This document shows positions 1-7,180 of a stretch of 23,819 nt of DNA, in pieces. How positions within the stretch are numbered: position 1 is the stretch's first letter; every line of letters starts with the position of its first letter. The notes beneath the pieces are model-generated. The model had not been told where the DNA came from. It saw only the letters and a program-made list of their open reading frames with translations, and searched no databases. Source of the stretch: CAYQTE01 sp964420285 (lineage in GTDB: Bacteria; Planctomycetota; Phycisphaerae; Tepidisphaerales; Tepidisphaeraceae); NCBI GenBank assembly GCA_964420285.1, contig CAYQTE010000071.1:1-23819 (forward strand), read 5' to 3'. Position numbers and translations under genes: made by a program.

Positions 1-240
1 CTTCCCCATTGTCGGGGCGTTCGTTGAGAGGTCCGGTGTGTGGCCGGATGGGTAAACGAGCCGGGTCGGACTCGCGGTTTGAACCGACACGGGCCTTTGG
101 GAGGCGGCCGGCGTGATGCGCTGGCCACCGTGCCGCGAAACGGAACATGCCAGTCCGGTGTGCGCGCCGGATGCGTTTCCATCCAACAGGCAAGACCAAG
201 TAAGAACATGGCGGCCGCGGCAGGCGCCCAGGCCCATTCT
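1..240. other. Non-coding, hairpin-rich stretch upstream of tRNA-Gln (possible structured RNA)
   Basis: No convincing gene lies here; the only short ORF runs into the tRNA and has no family resemblance. Several stems can be drawn: TCCGG 32-36 with CCGGA 44-48, CGGT 75-78 with ACCG 83-86, an 8-bp stem 106-113 with 119-126 (one G-U pair) closing a 5-base loop, and TCCGG 154-158 with CCGGA 167-171. The first and last hairpins share the sequence GTCCGGTGTG followed by GCCGGATG. This could be the 3' part of a structured RNA or processed leader for the tRNA. I do not see conserved cores of RNase P RNA, tmRNA or SRP RNA. Confidence 0.25.
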
Positions 241-311
241 TACCCGGTAGTGTAACGGTAGCACAAGAGATTTTGGTTCTCTTTGTCCAGGTTCGAATCC
301 TGGCCGGGTAG
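241..311 (+). tRNA. tRNA-Gln (anticodon UUG)
   Basis: A full cloverleaf can be drawn. The 7-bp acceptor stem pairs 241-247 (TACCCGG) with 304-310 (CCGGGTA), and G311 is the discriminator. The anticodon stem AGAGA/TCTCT encloses the 7-base loop TTTTGGT, giving anticodon TTG, which reads CAA (Gln). The T arm is CCAGG-TTCGAAT-CCTGG at 287-303 with the invariant TTCGA. The U1-A72 start of the acceptor stem is typical of bacterial tRNA-Gln. CCA is not encoded. The gene sits 56 bases upstream of the glmU-like start and may be co-transcribed with it. Confidence 0.95.
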
Positions 312-367
312 TCGCGCCCTTGGGCATGCGTGAGCGTCGCGCGGCTTCAAGCGGCCGGATCAGATTT

Positions 368-1342
368 ATGTCAGCTACGGCAATCATCATGGCGGCGGGC
401 CGGTCAACGCGAATGAAATCGCGGCGGCCCAAGGTGTTGCACGAAATCTGCGGCAAGCCGATGCTCGGATGGGTGATCGACGCCTGTGTCGAAGGCGGTT
501 GCGAGAAAATCATCGTCATCGTCGGACACGGCAAGGATGAAGTGATCGGGCAATTCCAGGGCGATCGGCGTATCCACTGGGTCGAGCAATCGGAACAACT
601 CGGCACCGGCCACGCGGTTCAGATGTGCCAGGCGGAACTGAAGCGCCTGGGCGGCGGGGATGTATTCATCGTGGCCGGCGATGGACCGCTGGTGCGCGGG
701 CAGGTGCTGCGGACCATGCGGCAGGCGCATCAGGAAGCGCGCGCGGCGGCAACGATGGCAACGGCGATTCTGGACGATCCCAGCGGCTACGGCCGGATCA
801 TCCGCGATGCCAACGGCGACTTTGTCGAGATCATCGAGCAACTGGATGCGACGCCGCAACAGCGCGACATCCGCGAGGTGTTCCCCAGTTATTATTGCGT
901 GCGCGTTGAGGATTTGCTCTGGTCGCTGGGTAAGCTGACCAATCAAAACGCCAAGGGCGAATACTATCTGACGGATATCTTCGGCATCCTCCAGCGCGGC
1001 GGGCGCAAGGTTCTGGCAGTGCAGGCGGTTCCGGCCGAGGACGTGCTGAGCGTCAACACCCGCCAGCAGCAGGCGGAAGTGGATCAGGTGATGCAGGAAC
1101 GGATTCAGCGCAAGCTGCGCGAAAGCGGCGTGGCGATCGCCGCTGCCAGTGGCGTGTATATCGAAGCCGATGTGTCGATCGGGCCGGATACGGTTGTCTA
1201 TCCGTTCAGCTTCATCGGCCGGGGCGCCAGTATCGGCGCCGAATGCGTGATCGGGCCGATGGCGCACGTGCCGCGGAACGGGATCGTGACCGAAGGCTCG
1301 ACGGTGGCGGGCGTGTTATCTATTCCGGAGGTCGGACAATAG
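368..1342 (+). CDS. glmU: GlmU-type UDP-GlcNAc pyrophosphorylase domain protein, acetyltransferase half truncated
   Basis: A cytoplasmic sugar-1-phosphate uridylyltransferase, probably making UDP-GlcNAc for peptidoglycan and glycans. The N-terminal nucleotidyltransferase signature is at residues 8-22 (MAAGRSTRMKSRRPK), the nucleotide-binding EQLGTGHAV at 76-84, metal-binding D105 in GDGP, YGRIIRD at 141-147, NAKGEYYLTD at 194-203 and the SVN motif near 230. Only about two turns of left-handed beta-helix follow (about 258-310), so at 324 residues it lacks the C-terminal acetyltransferase present in normal GlmU (about 450 aa). The usual NTG motif is replaced by FPS at 172-174. ATG 368 is chosen because the family similarity starts there; an in-frame extension to 320 exists. 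The name rests on the N-terminal domain; a related NDP-sugar pyrophosphorylase remains possible. Confidence 0.8.
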   Translation: MSATAIIMAAGRSTRMKSRRPKVLHEICGKPMLGWVIDACVEGGCEKIIVIVGHGKDEVIGQFQGDRRIHWVEQSEQLGTGHAVQMCQAELKRLGGGDVFIVAGDGPLVRGQVLRTMRQAHQEARAAATMATAILDDPSGYGRIIRDANGDFVEIIEQLDATPQQRDIREVFPSYYCVRVEDLLWSLGKLTNQNAKGEYYLTDIFGILQRGGRKVLAVQAVPAEDVLSVNTRQQQAEVDQVMQERIQRKLRESGVAIAAASGVYIEADVSIGPDTVVYPFSFIGRGASIGAECVIGPMAHVPRNGIVTEGSTVAGVLSIPEVGQ

Positions 1343-1419
1343 CCGCGCGGCGTTCCAGGAGACCAGCGATGGCGGAACTCGAGCCGCGTCTTGAACCGTG
1401 GCGGACCAGGAAAACAGAG

Positions 1420-2409
1420 ATGTCGAAACTTGATGCGGACAAGTTGAAGTTGTTCACCGGCCGGGCCAATCGCGATCTGGCGCAGCGCGTGTGCCAGTAT
1501 CTGGACATTCAGATGGGCCGGGGGCGGACCGAGCTGTTTCCCGACGGTGAGTTGATCGTTCGCGTCGAGGAGGACGTTCGCGGCCGCGACTGCTTCATCG
1601 TGCAGCCGACGTGCCATCCTGTGAACGCCCATCTGATGGAGCTGTTCATCTGGATCGACACGCTGCGCCGCGCCAGCGCCCAGCGCGTAACGGCGGTGAT
1701 CCCGTATTTTGGATACGCCCGGCAGGACCGTAAGGACGAAGGCCGCACGCCGATCACGGCCAAACTGGTGGCGAATCTGCTGGAGCGGGCCGGGGCCGAC
1801 CGCGTGGTGTCGGTCGATCTGCACGCGGCGCAGGTGCAGGGGTTTTTCGATATTCCGGTGGATCATCTCAACGCCGGGCCGGTGTTGACCAAATGGTTCG
1901 CCAGCCTTGATTTGAAGGATCGCGTGTTCGTCTCGCCGGACGTCGGCAACGTCAAGCGCGCCCAGGTGTACGCCAACGTGCTGGGCGGCGAAATCTGCAT
2001 CATCGACAAACGCCGCAAAAACAGCACCGAAACCAAGGCCGCCAACATCATCGGCGATGTCGCGGGCAAGAACGTGCTGATGGTGGACGACATGATCACC
2101 ACGGCCGGCACGATGTACGAGGCGTGCAAGATCCTGCGGGCGCACGGGGCGAAAGATATCTATGCGGCGGCCACGCACGCGGTGCTGGCGCCGCCGGCGA
2201 TGGAGCGGCTGGTCAATTGCGGATTCACTAAACTGGCCGTCACCGACACCATTCCGGTGGGCGGGCGGGCCGACGCGATCAAGGACCGGCTGGTGGTGCT
2301 CAGCGTGGCGGAACTGCTGGGCGAGGCGATTCACCGCATCCATCACAACCTGTCGGTCAGCGCGATATTCGATCATCGCCCGCCGCAGGACAAGCCGGGG
2401 GGCATGTAA
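1420..2409 (+). CDS. prs: Ribose-phosphate pyrophosphokinase (PRPP synthetase)
   Basis: Makes PRPP from ribose 5-phosphate and ATP in the cytoplasm, feeding nucleotide, His, Trp and NAD synthesis. All class I landmarks are present: the PYFGYARQDRK stretch at 95-105 followed by RTPITAK, the catalytic VDLHA at 132-136 with GFFDIPVDHL after it, the flexible-loop KRRK at 197-200, and the PRPP-binding loop VDDMITTAGT at 222-231. From ATG 1420 the protein is 329 aa, near the usual 315. An alternative ATG at 1369 would add 17 residues and has a good AGGAG 8 bases upstream, so the start is uncertain. It follows glmU by 77 bases in the same direction, as in many bacteria where glmU, prs, ctc and pth are neighbours. 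Confidence 0.95.
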   Translation: MSKLDADKLKLFTGRANRDLAQRVCQYLDIQMGRGRTELFPDGELIVRVEEDVRGRDCFIVQPTCHPVNAHLMELFIWIDTLRRASAQRVTAVIPYFGYARQDRKDEGRTPITAKLVANLLERAGADRVVSVDLHAAQVQGFFDIPVDHLNAGPVLTKWFASLDLKDRVFVSPDVGNVKRAQVYANVLGGEICIIDKRRKNSTETKAANIIGDVAGKNVLMVDDMITTAGTMYEACKILRAHGAKDIYAAATHAVLAPPAMERLVNCGFTKLAVTDTIPVGGRADAIKDRLVVLSVAELLGEAIHRIHHNLSVSAIFDHRPPQDKPGGM

Positions 2410-2437
2410 CAGATTATCAACGACAGGAGTATGAATC

Positions 2438-3121
2438 ATGGCAGTATTGACAGCGAATCTGACAGTGCAGGCGCGACAAGAGCGCGGCGGCCGGGCCAAT
2501 AAGCGCCTGCGCGACCGGGGACTGATTCCCGGCGTGATCTACGGCCATAAGGAGGCGGTGGTCGCGGTGACATTGCCGCGGCTGGAGGTCGCCCAGTATC
2601 TGGACCGCGGGGCGCATCTGTTCGATCTGAATCTGGACGGCGCCAGCCAGAAGGTGCTGGTCAAGGAAGTGCAGTACGATCACCTGGGCATGGAGGTCAT
2701 ACACATCGACTTCGCCCGCGTTTCCCTGGACGAAAAGGTGAAAGTGACCGTCCCGCTGGAACTGAAGGGCACGCCCAAGGGCGAGGCCGAGGGCGGCGTC
2801 CTCCAGCAGATCGTCGCCGTCCTGGAAGTCGAGTGCCTGGTCACCGAAATCCCCGACATGATCCGTCACAATGTCTCGGAAATGGCCCTCAACGACGTGC
2901 TGCGGCTCAGCAATCTGAAATTCCCCGAAGGCGTGCGGCCGGTGTACGAGCAGGATCTCATCGTCGCAACGGTGAAGGAGATTCTGGAGACCGTCGAGGC
3001 GCCGGCGGCCGTGGCGGAGGGAGCTGCCGAGCCGGAACTGATTGGCCGCAAGCCGGCCGAGGGCGAGGAGGCCGAGGCTGCCCCTGCCGAGGGCAAAGAG
3101 GGGAAAGAGGCCAAGTCGTGA
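2438..3121 (+). CDS. rplY: 50S ribosomal protein L25, long TL5/Ctc form
   Basis: Binds 5S rRNA in the large ribosomal subunit. The 227-aa protein is the long Ctc/TL5 form. The N-terminal L25 domain (about 1-95) contains RANKRLRDRGLIPGVIYG, and the TL5-type beta domain (about 100-185) contains VEVECLVTEIPDMI. A low-complexity acidic Glu/Ala tail follows from about 190. AGGAG at 2424-2428 lies 9 bases before ATG 2438. The overlapping out-of-frame ATG at 2431 leads nowhere. It is 28 bases downstream of prs and only 3 bases upstream of pth, so the three are probably one transcript. Confidence 0.95.
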   Translation: MAVLTANLTVQARQERGGRANKRLRDRGLIPGVIYGHKEAVVAVTLPRLEVAQYLDRGAHLFDLNLDGASQKVLVKEVQYDHLGMEVIHIDFARVSLDEKVKVTVPLELKGTPKGEAEGGVLQQIVAVLEVECLVTEIPDMIRHNVSEMALNDVLRLSNLKFPEGVRPVYEQDLIVATVKEILETVEAPAAVAEGAAEPELIGRKPAEGEEAEAAPAEGKEGKEAKS

Positions 3122-3124
3122 CCT

Positions 3125-3757
3125 ATGAAACTCCTGGCCGGTCTTGGCAATCCGGGACGCGAATATGTTCGCACGCGCCACAACGTCGGGTGGGAGACCC
3201 TCGACGCGGTGGCCGCGGCCCTGAACTGGGCCAAAGACGGCGAGGAATTCGACCGCCGCTCGAGGCGGGCTTTCGATGCGATGGTCCTGGACGGCATCGC
3301 CCCCGGCGGAGAGAAATTGCTGCTGCTCAAGCCGACCACGTTCATGAATCTGAGCGGTCGGAGTGTGCAGGCCGCCATGGCGTTTTATCGGATCGAGGCC
3401 GCCGATCTGCTGGTGGTTTCCGACGACATGGCCCTGCCGTGCGGATCACTGCGGCTTCGCGAATCGGGAAGCAGCGGCGGGCACAACGGGTTGAAGGATA
3501 TCGAGCGTGCCCTGGGCGCCGATCGGTATGCCCGGCTGCGAGTCGGGATCGATTCGCCGCCGCCGCGGGTTCCCGGCGTGGCGTATGTGCTGGAACGATT
3601 CACGCCCGAGCAACGGCCGATCATGGACGAGGCTATTGCGCGGGCCGGCCAGGCGTGCCTGTGGTGGACGGCCAACGGAATCCAGAGTGCGATGAACAAA
3701 TTTAACACGACGGTCCGGCCCGGCGGCGATCCGCCAACGGCCGGCGAGAAACAGTAA
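3125..3757 (+). CDS. pth: Peptidyl-tRNA hydrolase
   Basis: Releases peptides from peptidyl-tRNA that has dropped off the ribosome, recycling the tRNA in the cytosol. The N-terminus carries the family signature GLGNPGREY with N9, then TRHNVGW with the catalytic H19. Further conserved elements are PTTFMNLSG with N75, SDDMALPCG with D100, and SGGHNGLKDI with N121; these match the catalytic and substrate-binding residues of the E. coli enzyme. Length (210 aa) is slightly above the usual 185-200 because of a Pro/Gly-rich C-terminal tail. The start is 3 bases after the rplY stop, so translation is likely coupled. Confidence 0.96.
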   Translation: MKLLAGLGNPGREYVRTRHNVGWETLDAVAAALNWAKDGEEFDRRSRRAFDAMVLDGIAPGGEKLLLLKPTTFMNLSGRSVQAAMAFYRIEAADLLVVSDDMALPCGSLRLRESGSSGGHNGLKDIERALGADRYARLRVGIDSPPPRVPGVAYVLERFTPEQRPIMDEAIARAGQACLWWTANGIQSAMNKFNTTVRPGGDPPTAGEKQ

Positions 3758-3765
3758 CATTTTCG

Positions 3766-3787
3766 GCCGTCCCCTTTTGCGGGCGGC
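3766..3787 (+). promoter_or_regulatory. Hairpin in the pth-rpsF gap, possible rpsF leader structure
   Basis: GCCGTCC at 3766-3772 can pair with GGGCGGC at 3781-3787 (7 bp, one G-U) around an 8-base pyrimidine-rich loop. No T run follows, so it is not a clear terminator. Its place directly before rpsF suggests a leader structure, but I cannot show the known S6:S18-binding fold. Confidence 0.25.
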
Positions 3788-3807
3788 ACAGCGGAGCTTA
3801 GACGACA

Positions 3808-4383
3808 ATGGCATTGGTCAAGAAAACACTGGTCAATCAATACGAGGGAATGTTCCTCCTGCCCGCCGGTGACGTTGACGCCGCGATCAAGCTGGTCCGC
3901 GGCATCATCGAGAAACACGGCGGCACGATCATGGTCATCAAGAAATGGGACGAGCGGAAGCTGGCCTACGAGATGGGCCCGCACAAGCGCGGCTTGTACA
4001 TCCTGGCGTATTTCAGCGGCCCGGGAAGCATCGTGGTCCCCATCGAGCGCGATGTGACACTGTCCGACAACATTCTTCGCGTGCTGGTGACGCACGCCGA
4101 TCACATGAACATCGAAGAGATGAACAAGGTCGAACCGCAGCCGATCCAGCCGCGCGAAGAGCGCCCCATCTGGGACCGGCCCTACGGCGACCGTCCGCAG
4201 CGCGACGATCGCGGCGACCGCGGTGACCGCGGTGACCGTTACGACCGGCCGCCATCCGACCGCGTCACGTCCGACCGGCCGCCAAGCGATCGCCCAACGA
4301 GTGATCGCCCGGCATCCGATCGCCCGCCCCGCGCCCCGCGCAAGGAATCGGCGCCGCTGGACGCCGGTCCCAACAAGGATTGA
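3808..4383 (+). CDS. rpsF: 30S ribosomal protein S6 with long repetitive C-terminal tail
   Basis: Small-subunit protein that pairs with S18 on the 16S platform. Residues 1-110 are a normal bS6 core: NQYEGMFLLP at 10-19, the KKWDERKLAYEM strand, KRGLYILAYF, and DNILRVLVTHAD. The protein is 191 aa, far longer than the usual 95-135, because of a disordered tail (about 125-191) with GDR triplets followed by an SDRP-containing pentad repeated about five times. The matching DNA (about 4200-4330) is internally repetitive, so copy number may vary. CGGAG at 3792-3796 is a modest ribosome site before ATG 3808. rpsF is followed by ssb after 30 bases, the common arrangement. Confidence 0.95.
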   Translation: MALVKKTLVNQYEGMFLLPAGDVDAAIKLVRGIIEKHGGTIMVIKKWDERKLAYEMGPHKRGLYILAYFSGPGSIVVPIERDVTLSDNILRVLVTHADHMNIEEMNKVEPQPIQPREERPIWDRPYGDRPQRDDRGDRGDRGDRYDRPPSDRVTSDRPPSDRPTSDRPASDRPPRAPRKESAPLDAGPNKD

Positions 4384-4413
4384 CCGACCGCTTATACGAA
4401 TCGAGGCATCGCC

Positions 4414-4947
4414 ATGGCCAGTTACAATCGAGTCGTCCTCCTGGGCAACATGACCCGCGATCCGCAACTGAAATACCTCCCCAGCCAGACCCCGGTCGTC
4501 GAATTCGGGCTGGCGATGAATCGCAAGTTCAAGTCCGCCAATGGCGAAGACCGCGAGGAAGTTTGCTTTGTCGATTGCTCGGCCTTTGGAAAACAGGCCG
4601 AGGTCATCAACCAGTATTGCCAGAAGGGCAAGGCCCTGCTCATCGAGGGCCGGCTGAAATACGACTCGTGGGATGACAAACAGGGCGGCGGCAAGCGAAG
4701 CAAACTGAGCGTCGTGATCGAGAATTTTCAGTTCGTCGGCGGTCGCGATGGCGGTGGCGGCGGTGCTCCGGCGGGTCCGGACCAGCCCGAAGCGTCGGCC
4801 GAGCCGCCGGCCCCGAGGCCGCCGGCTAACCGTCCGCCGGCGGCGCGGGCACCGCGTGCGGCGTCCGCCGGCGCTGCTCCGGCCGGCGCGGTCGAGCCGC
4901 CCTTTGGCGAATCCCAGGAAATCAAGGAAGATGATATCCCGTTTTAG
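4414..4947 (+). CDS. ssb: Single-stranded DNA-binding protein
   Basis: Coats single-stranded DNA during replication, recombination and repair. The OB fold occupies about 1-110 and starts with the typical SYNRVVLLGNMTRDPQLKY; VCFVDCSAFGKQAEV and KGKALLIEGRLKYDSW follow. A Gly/Pro/Ala-rich linker leads to the acidic tip EDDIPF, which in known SSBs recruits partner proteins. Length is 177 aa, as expected. GAGG at 4403-4406 lies 7 bases before ATG 4414. It sits between rpsF and rplI; the usual rpsR is missing here. Confidence 0.96.
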   Translation: MASYNRVVLLGNMTRDPQLKYLPSQTPVVEFGLAMNRKFKSANGEDREEVCFVDCSAFGKQAEVINQYCQKGKALLIEGRLKYDSWDDKQGGGKRSKLSVVIENFQFVGGRDGGGGGAPAGPDQPEASAEPPAPRPPANRPPAARAPRAASAGAAPAGAVEPPFGESQEIKEDDIPF

Positions 4948-5028
4948 GTATTCAACCCCTTTTTGTGTCCGTGCGGCCCCGGCCGCCTTGCAATGAACCT
5001 TTGCTGATCCATCTGTTTCGAGGCGAAT

Positions 5029-5559
5029 ATGGCAAACATCAAACTGTTACTGAGCGAAAGCATCAAGAACGTCGGCAAGGTCGGCGACATCGTCGAGGTG
5101 TCTCCCGGCTTTGCCCGCAACTATCTCCTGCCGCAGGGTCTGGCCGTCGAGCCGACACCCGGAAATCTCAAGAAGATCGAACTCCGCCGCCAGGAGATCG
5201 AACGCATCGAGCGCGAGCGCCGCGACCAGCAGGCCGCACTCATCAAACAGCTTACCGGCGTCGAGATCACGCTGGAGCGCAAAGCCAACGAGACCGGCCA
5301 GTTGTTCGGCTCGGTCAGCGCCACCGACATCGCCAAGGCTCTGGCGGCCCAGGGCTTCAACATCAACGCCGCCGACGTGAATCTCCCCGGCAAGCTGCAC
5401 CGCATCGACACCTACGCCGTGCAGATCAAGTTCGCCGAGGACCTGGCGACCGACGTCAAGGTCTGGATCACGCCCGACCCCGAGAGCAAGGCCCTGATCG
5501 ATGCCGCCGCCAAGGCCAAGGCCGCCGCCACCGCCGAGGAGCCCGCCGCCAAGTCGTAA
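5029..5559 (+). CDS. rplI: 50S ribosomal protein L9
   Basis: Large-subunit protein binding 23S rRNA domain V. The N-terminal RNA-binding domain shows KLLLSESIKNVGKVGDIVEV and the hallmark GFARNYLLPQGLAV. A long helix rich in Glu/Arg (about 44-75) and a C-terminal domain follow. The 176-aa length exceeds the usual 150 because of an Ala/Lys-rich tail. GAGG lies 6-7 bases before ATG 5029. It ends the rpsF-ssb-rplI run; a strong terminator lies 60 bases after its stop. Confidence 0.95.
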   Translation: MANIKLLLSESIKNVGKVGDIVEVSPGFARNYLLPQGLAVEPTPGNLKKIELRRQEIERIERERRDQQAALIKQLTGVEITLERKANETGQLFGSVSATDIAKALAAQGFNINAADVNLPGKLHRIDTYAVQIKFAEDLATDVKVWITPDPESKALIDAAAKAKAAATAEEPAAKS

Positions 5560-5618
5560 AGACCCACAGCCTCGCCCACGCCGTTTCTTGAGCCAACCGG
5601 TTGTGGGCTGATCGTGGA

Positions 5619-5667
5619 GAACCTGCCGCGCGGTCGAAATTTCCGGCCGTCGCGGCAGGTTCTTTTT
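5619..5667 (+). terminator. Strong intrinsic terminator between rplI and dnaB
   Basis: A perfect 12-bp inverted repeat, GAACCTGCCGCG (5619-5630) and CGCGGCAGGTTC (5651-5662), closes a 20-base loop and is followed at once by TTTTT (5663-5667). It should end transcripts from the ribosomal cluster. Only 42 bases remain before the dnaB start. Confidence 0.9.
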
Positions 5668-5672
5668 ATTAT

Positions 5673-5680
5673 GCTAGAAT
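5673..5680 (+). promoter_or_regulatory. Extended -10 promoter for dnaB
   Basis: TGC immediately followed by TAGAAT (5675-5680, 5 of 6 to TATAAT) makes an extended -10. No good -35 is present, since that place is taken by the terminator stem. Transcription would begin near 5687, leaving a short leader containing AAGGAG at 5696-5701, 8 bases before ATG 5710. Confidence 0.5.
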
Positions 5681-5709
5681 GAAGTTCGGCCAATAAAGGA
5701 GTGTCGCCC

Positions 5710-7059
5710 ATGAAACAGCTCATGGAATCGGTGAACGGATTCGACAAGGTTCCCCCCCATTCGATCGAAGCGGAAATGTCCCTGCTGGCGGCCATGATGA
5801 TCGACCGCGAGGTGCTCGGCCAGGTCGTCCAGATCGTGGATCGCGACAGCTTCTACCAGGTCGATCACCAGATCATCTTCGACGTCCTCGTCAAGCTGTT
5901 CGAGCAGAACCGCCCCGTCGATGCCGTCGTGCTCTATGAGGAGCTGGGCAAGCGCAAACTCCTGGAGGAAATCGGCGGCAAAAGCTACATCGCGGCCATC
6001 CTGTCCAGCGTGCCCTCGGCCGCCAATGGCACGCATTACGCTTCCATCGTCCGCGAAAAGGCCCTTCTGCGCCAGCTCATCGGCGCCAGCCACGATATCC
6101 TCCGCGATGCCTTTGCGCCCCACGAGCAGGCCGAATTCGTGCTGGATCGTGCCGAGAAACGCATCTTCGACATCGCCCAGAAAAAGATCGGTAATACGAC
6201 CGAGAAGATGGAAACCGTGCTGCACGACGTTTACGAGATGATCACCGGCGGCGGCCAGCGCGGCGTCGAAACCAATTTCCGCGAACTGGACGACATGCTC
6301 AACGGGCTGCAGCGCGGCGAACTGCTGATCCTCGCGGCCCGGCCGTCCATGGGAAAGACCGCACTGGCCATGAACATCATCGAGGGAATCGCGGCCGACA
6401 ATCGCCATCCCTGCGCGATTTTCTCGCTGGAAATGAGCAAACAGCAGCTCGCTCAGCGCATGCTGTGCAGCCGGGGCGCCATCGACGCTCACCGGCTTCG
6501 CCGCGGGATCATGTCACAGGAGGACATTCAGAAGATGGCCAGCGTGGTGGGCGAACTGGCCAAGGCCCCGATCTGGGTGGACGACTCGCCGGGCCTCACC
6601 CCGCTGGAACTCCGTGCCAAGGCCCGCCGGCTGAAGCTCCAATATGACATCAAGTTCCTGGTGATCGATTATCTCCAATTGATGGAGAACCCCGGCCCGG
6701 AGAATCGCCAGCAGGAGATCACCGAAATCTCCCGCGCCGTCAAGTCGATCGCCCGCGAACTGAACATCCCGGTACTGGCCCTCTCGCAGCTCAACCGCGC
6801 CAGCGAAGGCCGCGACGGCCACCGCCCGCGCATGAGCGACCTCCGCGAAAGCGGCAGCCTGGAGCAGGACGCCGACGTGGTCCTCCTGCTGCACCGTGAG
6901 GACTACTACCGCATGAGCGAACCCGATTTTCAGCCGGATAACGAAGCCGAGATCATCATCGCCAAACAGCGCAACGGCCCCACCGGCACCATCAAGCTGG
7001 CGTTCTTCAATAAGACCACGCGATTCGAGAATCTCTCCTCCGCCTCCGATCCGCGGTGA
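5710..7059 (+). CDS. dnaB: Replicative DNA helicase DnaB
   Basis: Hexameric ATPase that unwinds DNA at the replication fork. The N-terminal domain begins with PPHSIEAEMSLLAAMM (15-30). The RecA-like core has Walker A ARPSMGKT (210-217), SLEMS (239-243), the Walker B region FLVIDYLQLM, the SQLNR motif, and RMSDLRESGSLEQDADVV with the arginine-rich DNA-contacting segment, ending in AKQRNGPTGTIKLAF. Length is 449 aa, normal for DnaB, with no intein. ATG 5710 is chosen over GTG 5701 because AAGGAG overlaps that GTG and is well spaced for the ATG. It has its own likely promoter after the rplI terminator. Confidence 0.96.
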   Translation: MKQLMESVNGFDKVPPHSIEAEMSLLAAMMIDREVLGQVVQIVDRDSFYQVDHQIIFDVLVKLFEQNRPVDAVVLYEELGKRKLLEEIGGKSYIAAILSSVPSAANGTHYASIVREKALLRQLIGASHDILRDAFAPHEQAEFVLDRAEKRIFDIAQKKIGNTTEKMETVLHDVYEMITGGGQRGVETNFRELDDMLNGLQRGELLILAARPSMGKTALAMNIIEGIAADNRHPCAIFSLEMSKQQLAQRMLCSRGAIDAHRLRRGIMSQEDIQKMASVVGELAKAPIWVDDSPGLTPLELRAKARRLKLQYDIKFLVIDYLQLMENPGPENRQQEITEISRAVKSIARELNIPVLALSQLNRASEGRDGHRPRMSDLRESGSLEQDADVVLLLHREDYYRMSEPDFQPDNEAEIIIAKQRNGPTGTIKLAFFNKTTRFENLSSASDPR

Positions 7060-7070
7060 GAGATCAGGAA

Positions 7071-7110
7071 GATCTCACGCGGAGGCGCCAAGCTCGCAAC
7101 GAAAGAACGA
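7071..7110 (+). repeat. Dispersed ~40-bp intergenic repeat, copy 1 (after dnaB)
   Basis: Starting 12 bases after the dnaB stop, GATCTCACGCGGAGGCGCC followed by AAGCTCGCAACGAAAGAACGA resembles the copies at 17779-17819 and 18827-18867 (the latter on the other strand). GAGATC at 7060-7065 can pair with the first six bases of the repeat. Like the others, it lies in the sense direction just after a stop codon. Confidence 0.6.
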
Positions 7111-7152
7111 GGGCGGATCCCGGCCAGGTAACCGCGCTGAGCGACCGTCCCG

Positions 7153-7180
7153 GTCACCTTGTCACCCAGTCACCTTGTCA
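7153..7180 (+). repeat. 8-bp tandem repeat GTCACC(TT/CA), 3.5 copies
   Basis: The units GTCACCTT, GTCACCCA, GTCACCTT and GTCA follow each other without gaps. The last half unit overlaps the stop codon of the aldo/keto reductase gene on the minus strand (7178-7180). The element separates the convergent dnaB and reductase genes. Confidence 0.75.

Noticed and set aside
40..255. 71-aa ORF before the tRNA
   Set aside because: Runs into tRNA-Gln and has no recognisable feature.
404..1267. 287-aa minus-strand ORF across the glmU gene
   Set aside because: Antisense shadow of a recognised gene with no domain resemblance.
1198..2499. 433-aa minus-strand ORF across prs
   Set aside because: Lies antisense to a clearly functional prs; His/Arg-rich composition typical of a GC-rich shadow frame.
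4200..4330. CRISPR-like short repeats in rpsF
   Set aside because: Repeats keep reading frame and encode SDRP/GDR units; they are protein-coding repeats, with no spacers.
3385..4467. 360-aa minus-strand ORF across pth and rpsF
   Set aside because: Opposes two recognised genes; composition is that of a shadow frame.
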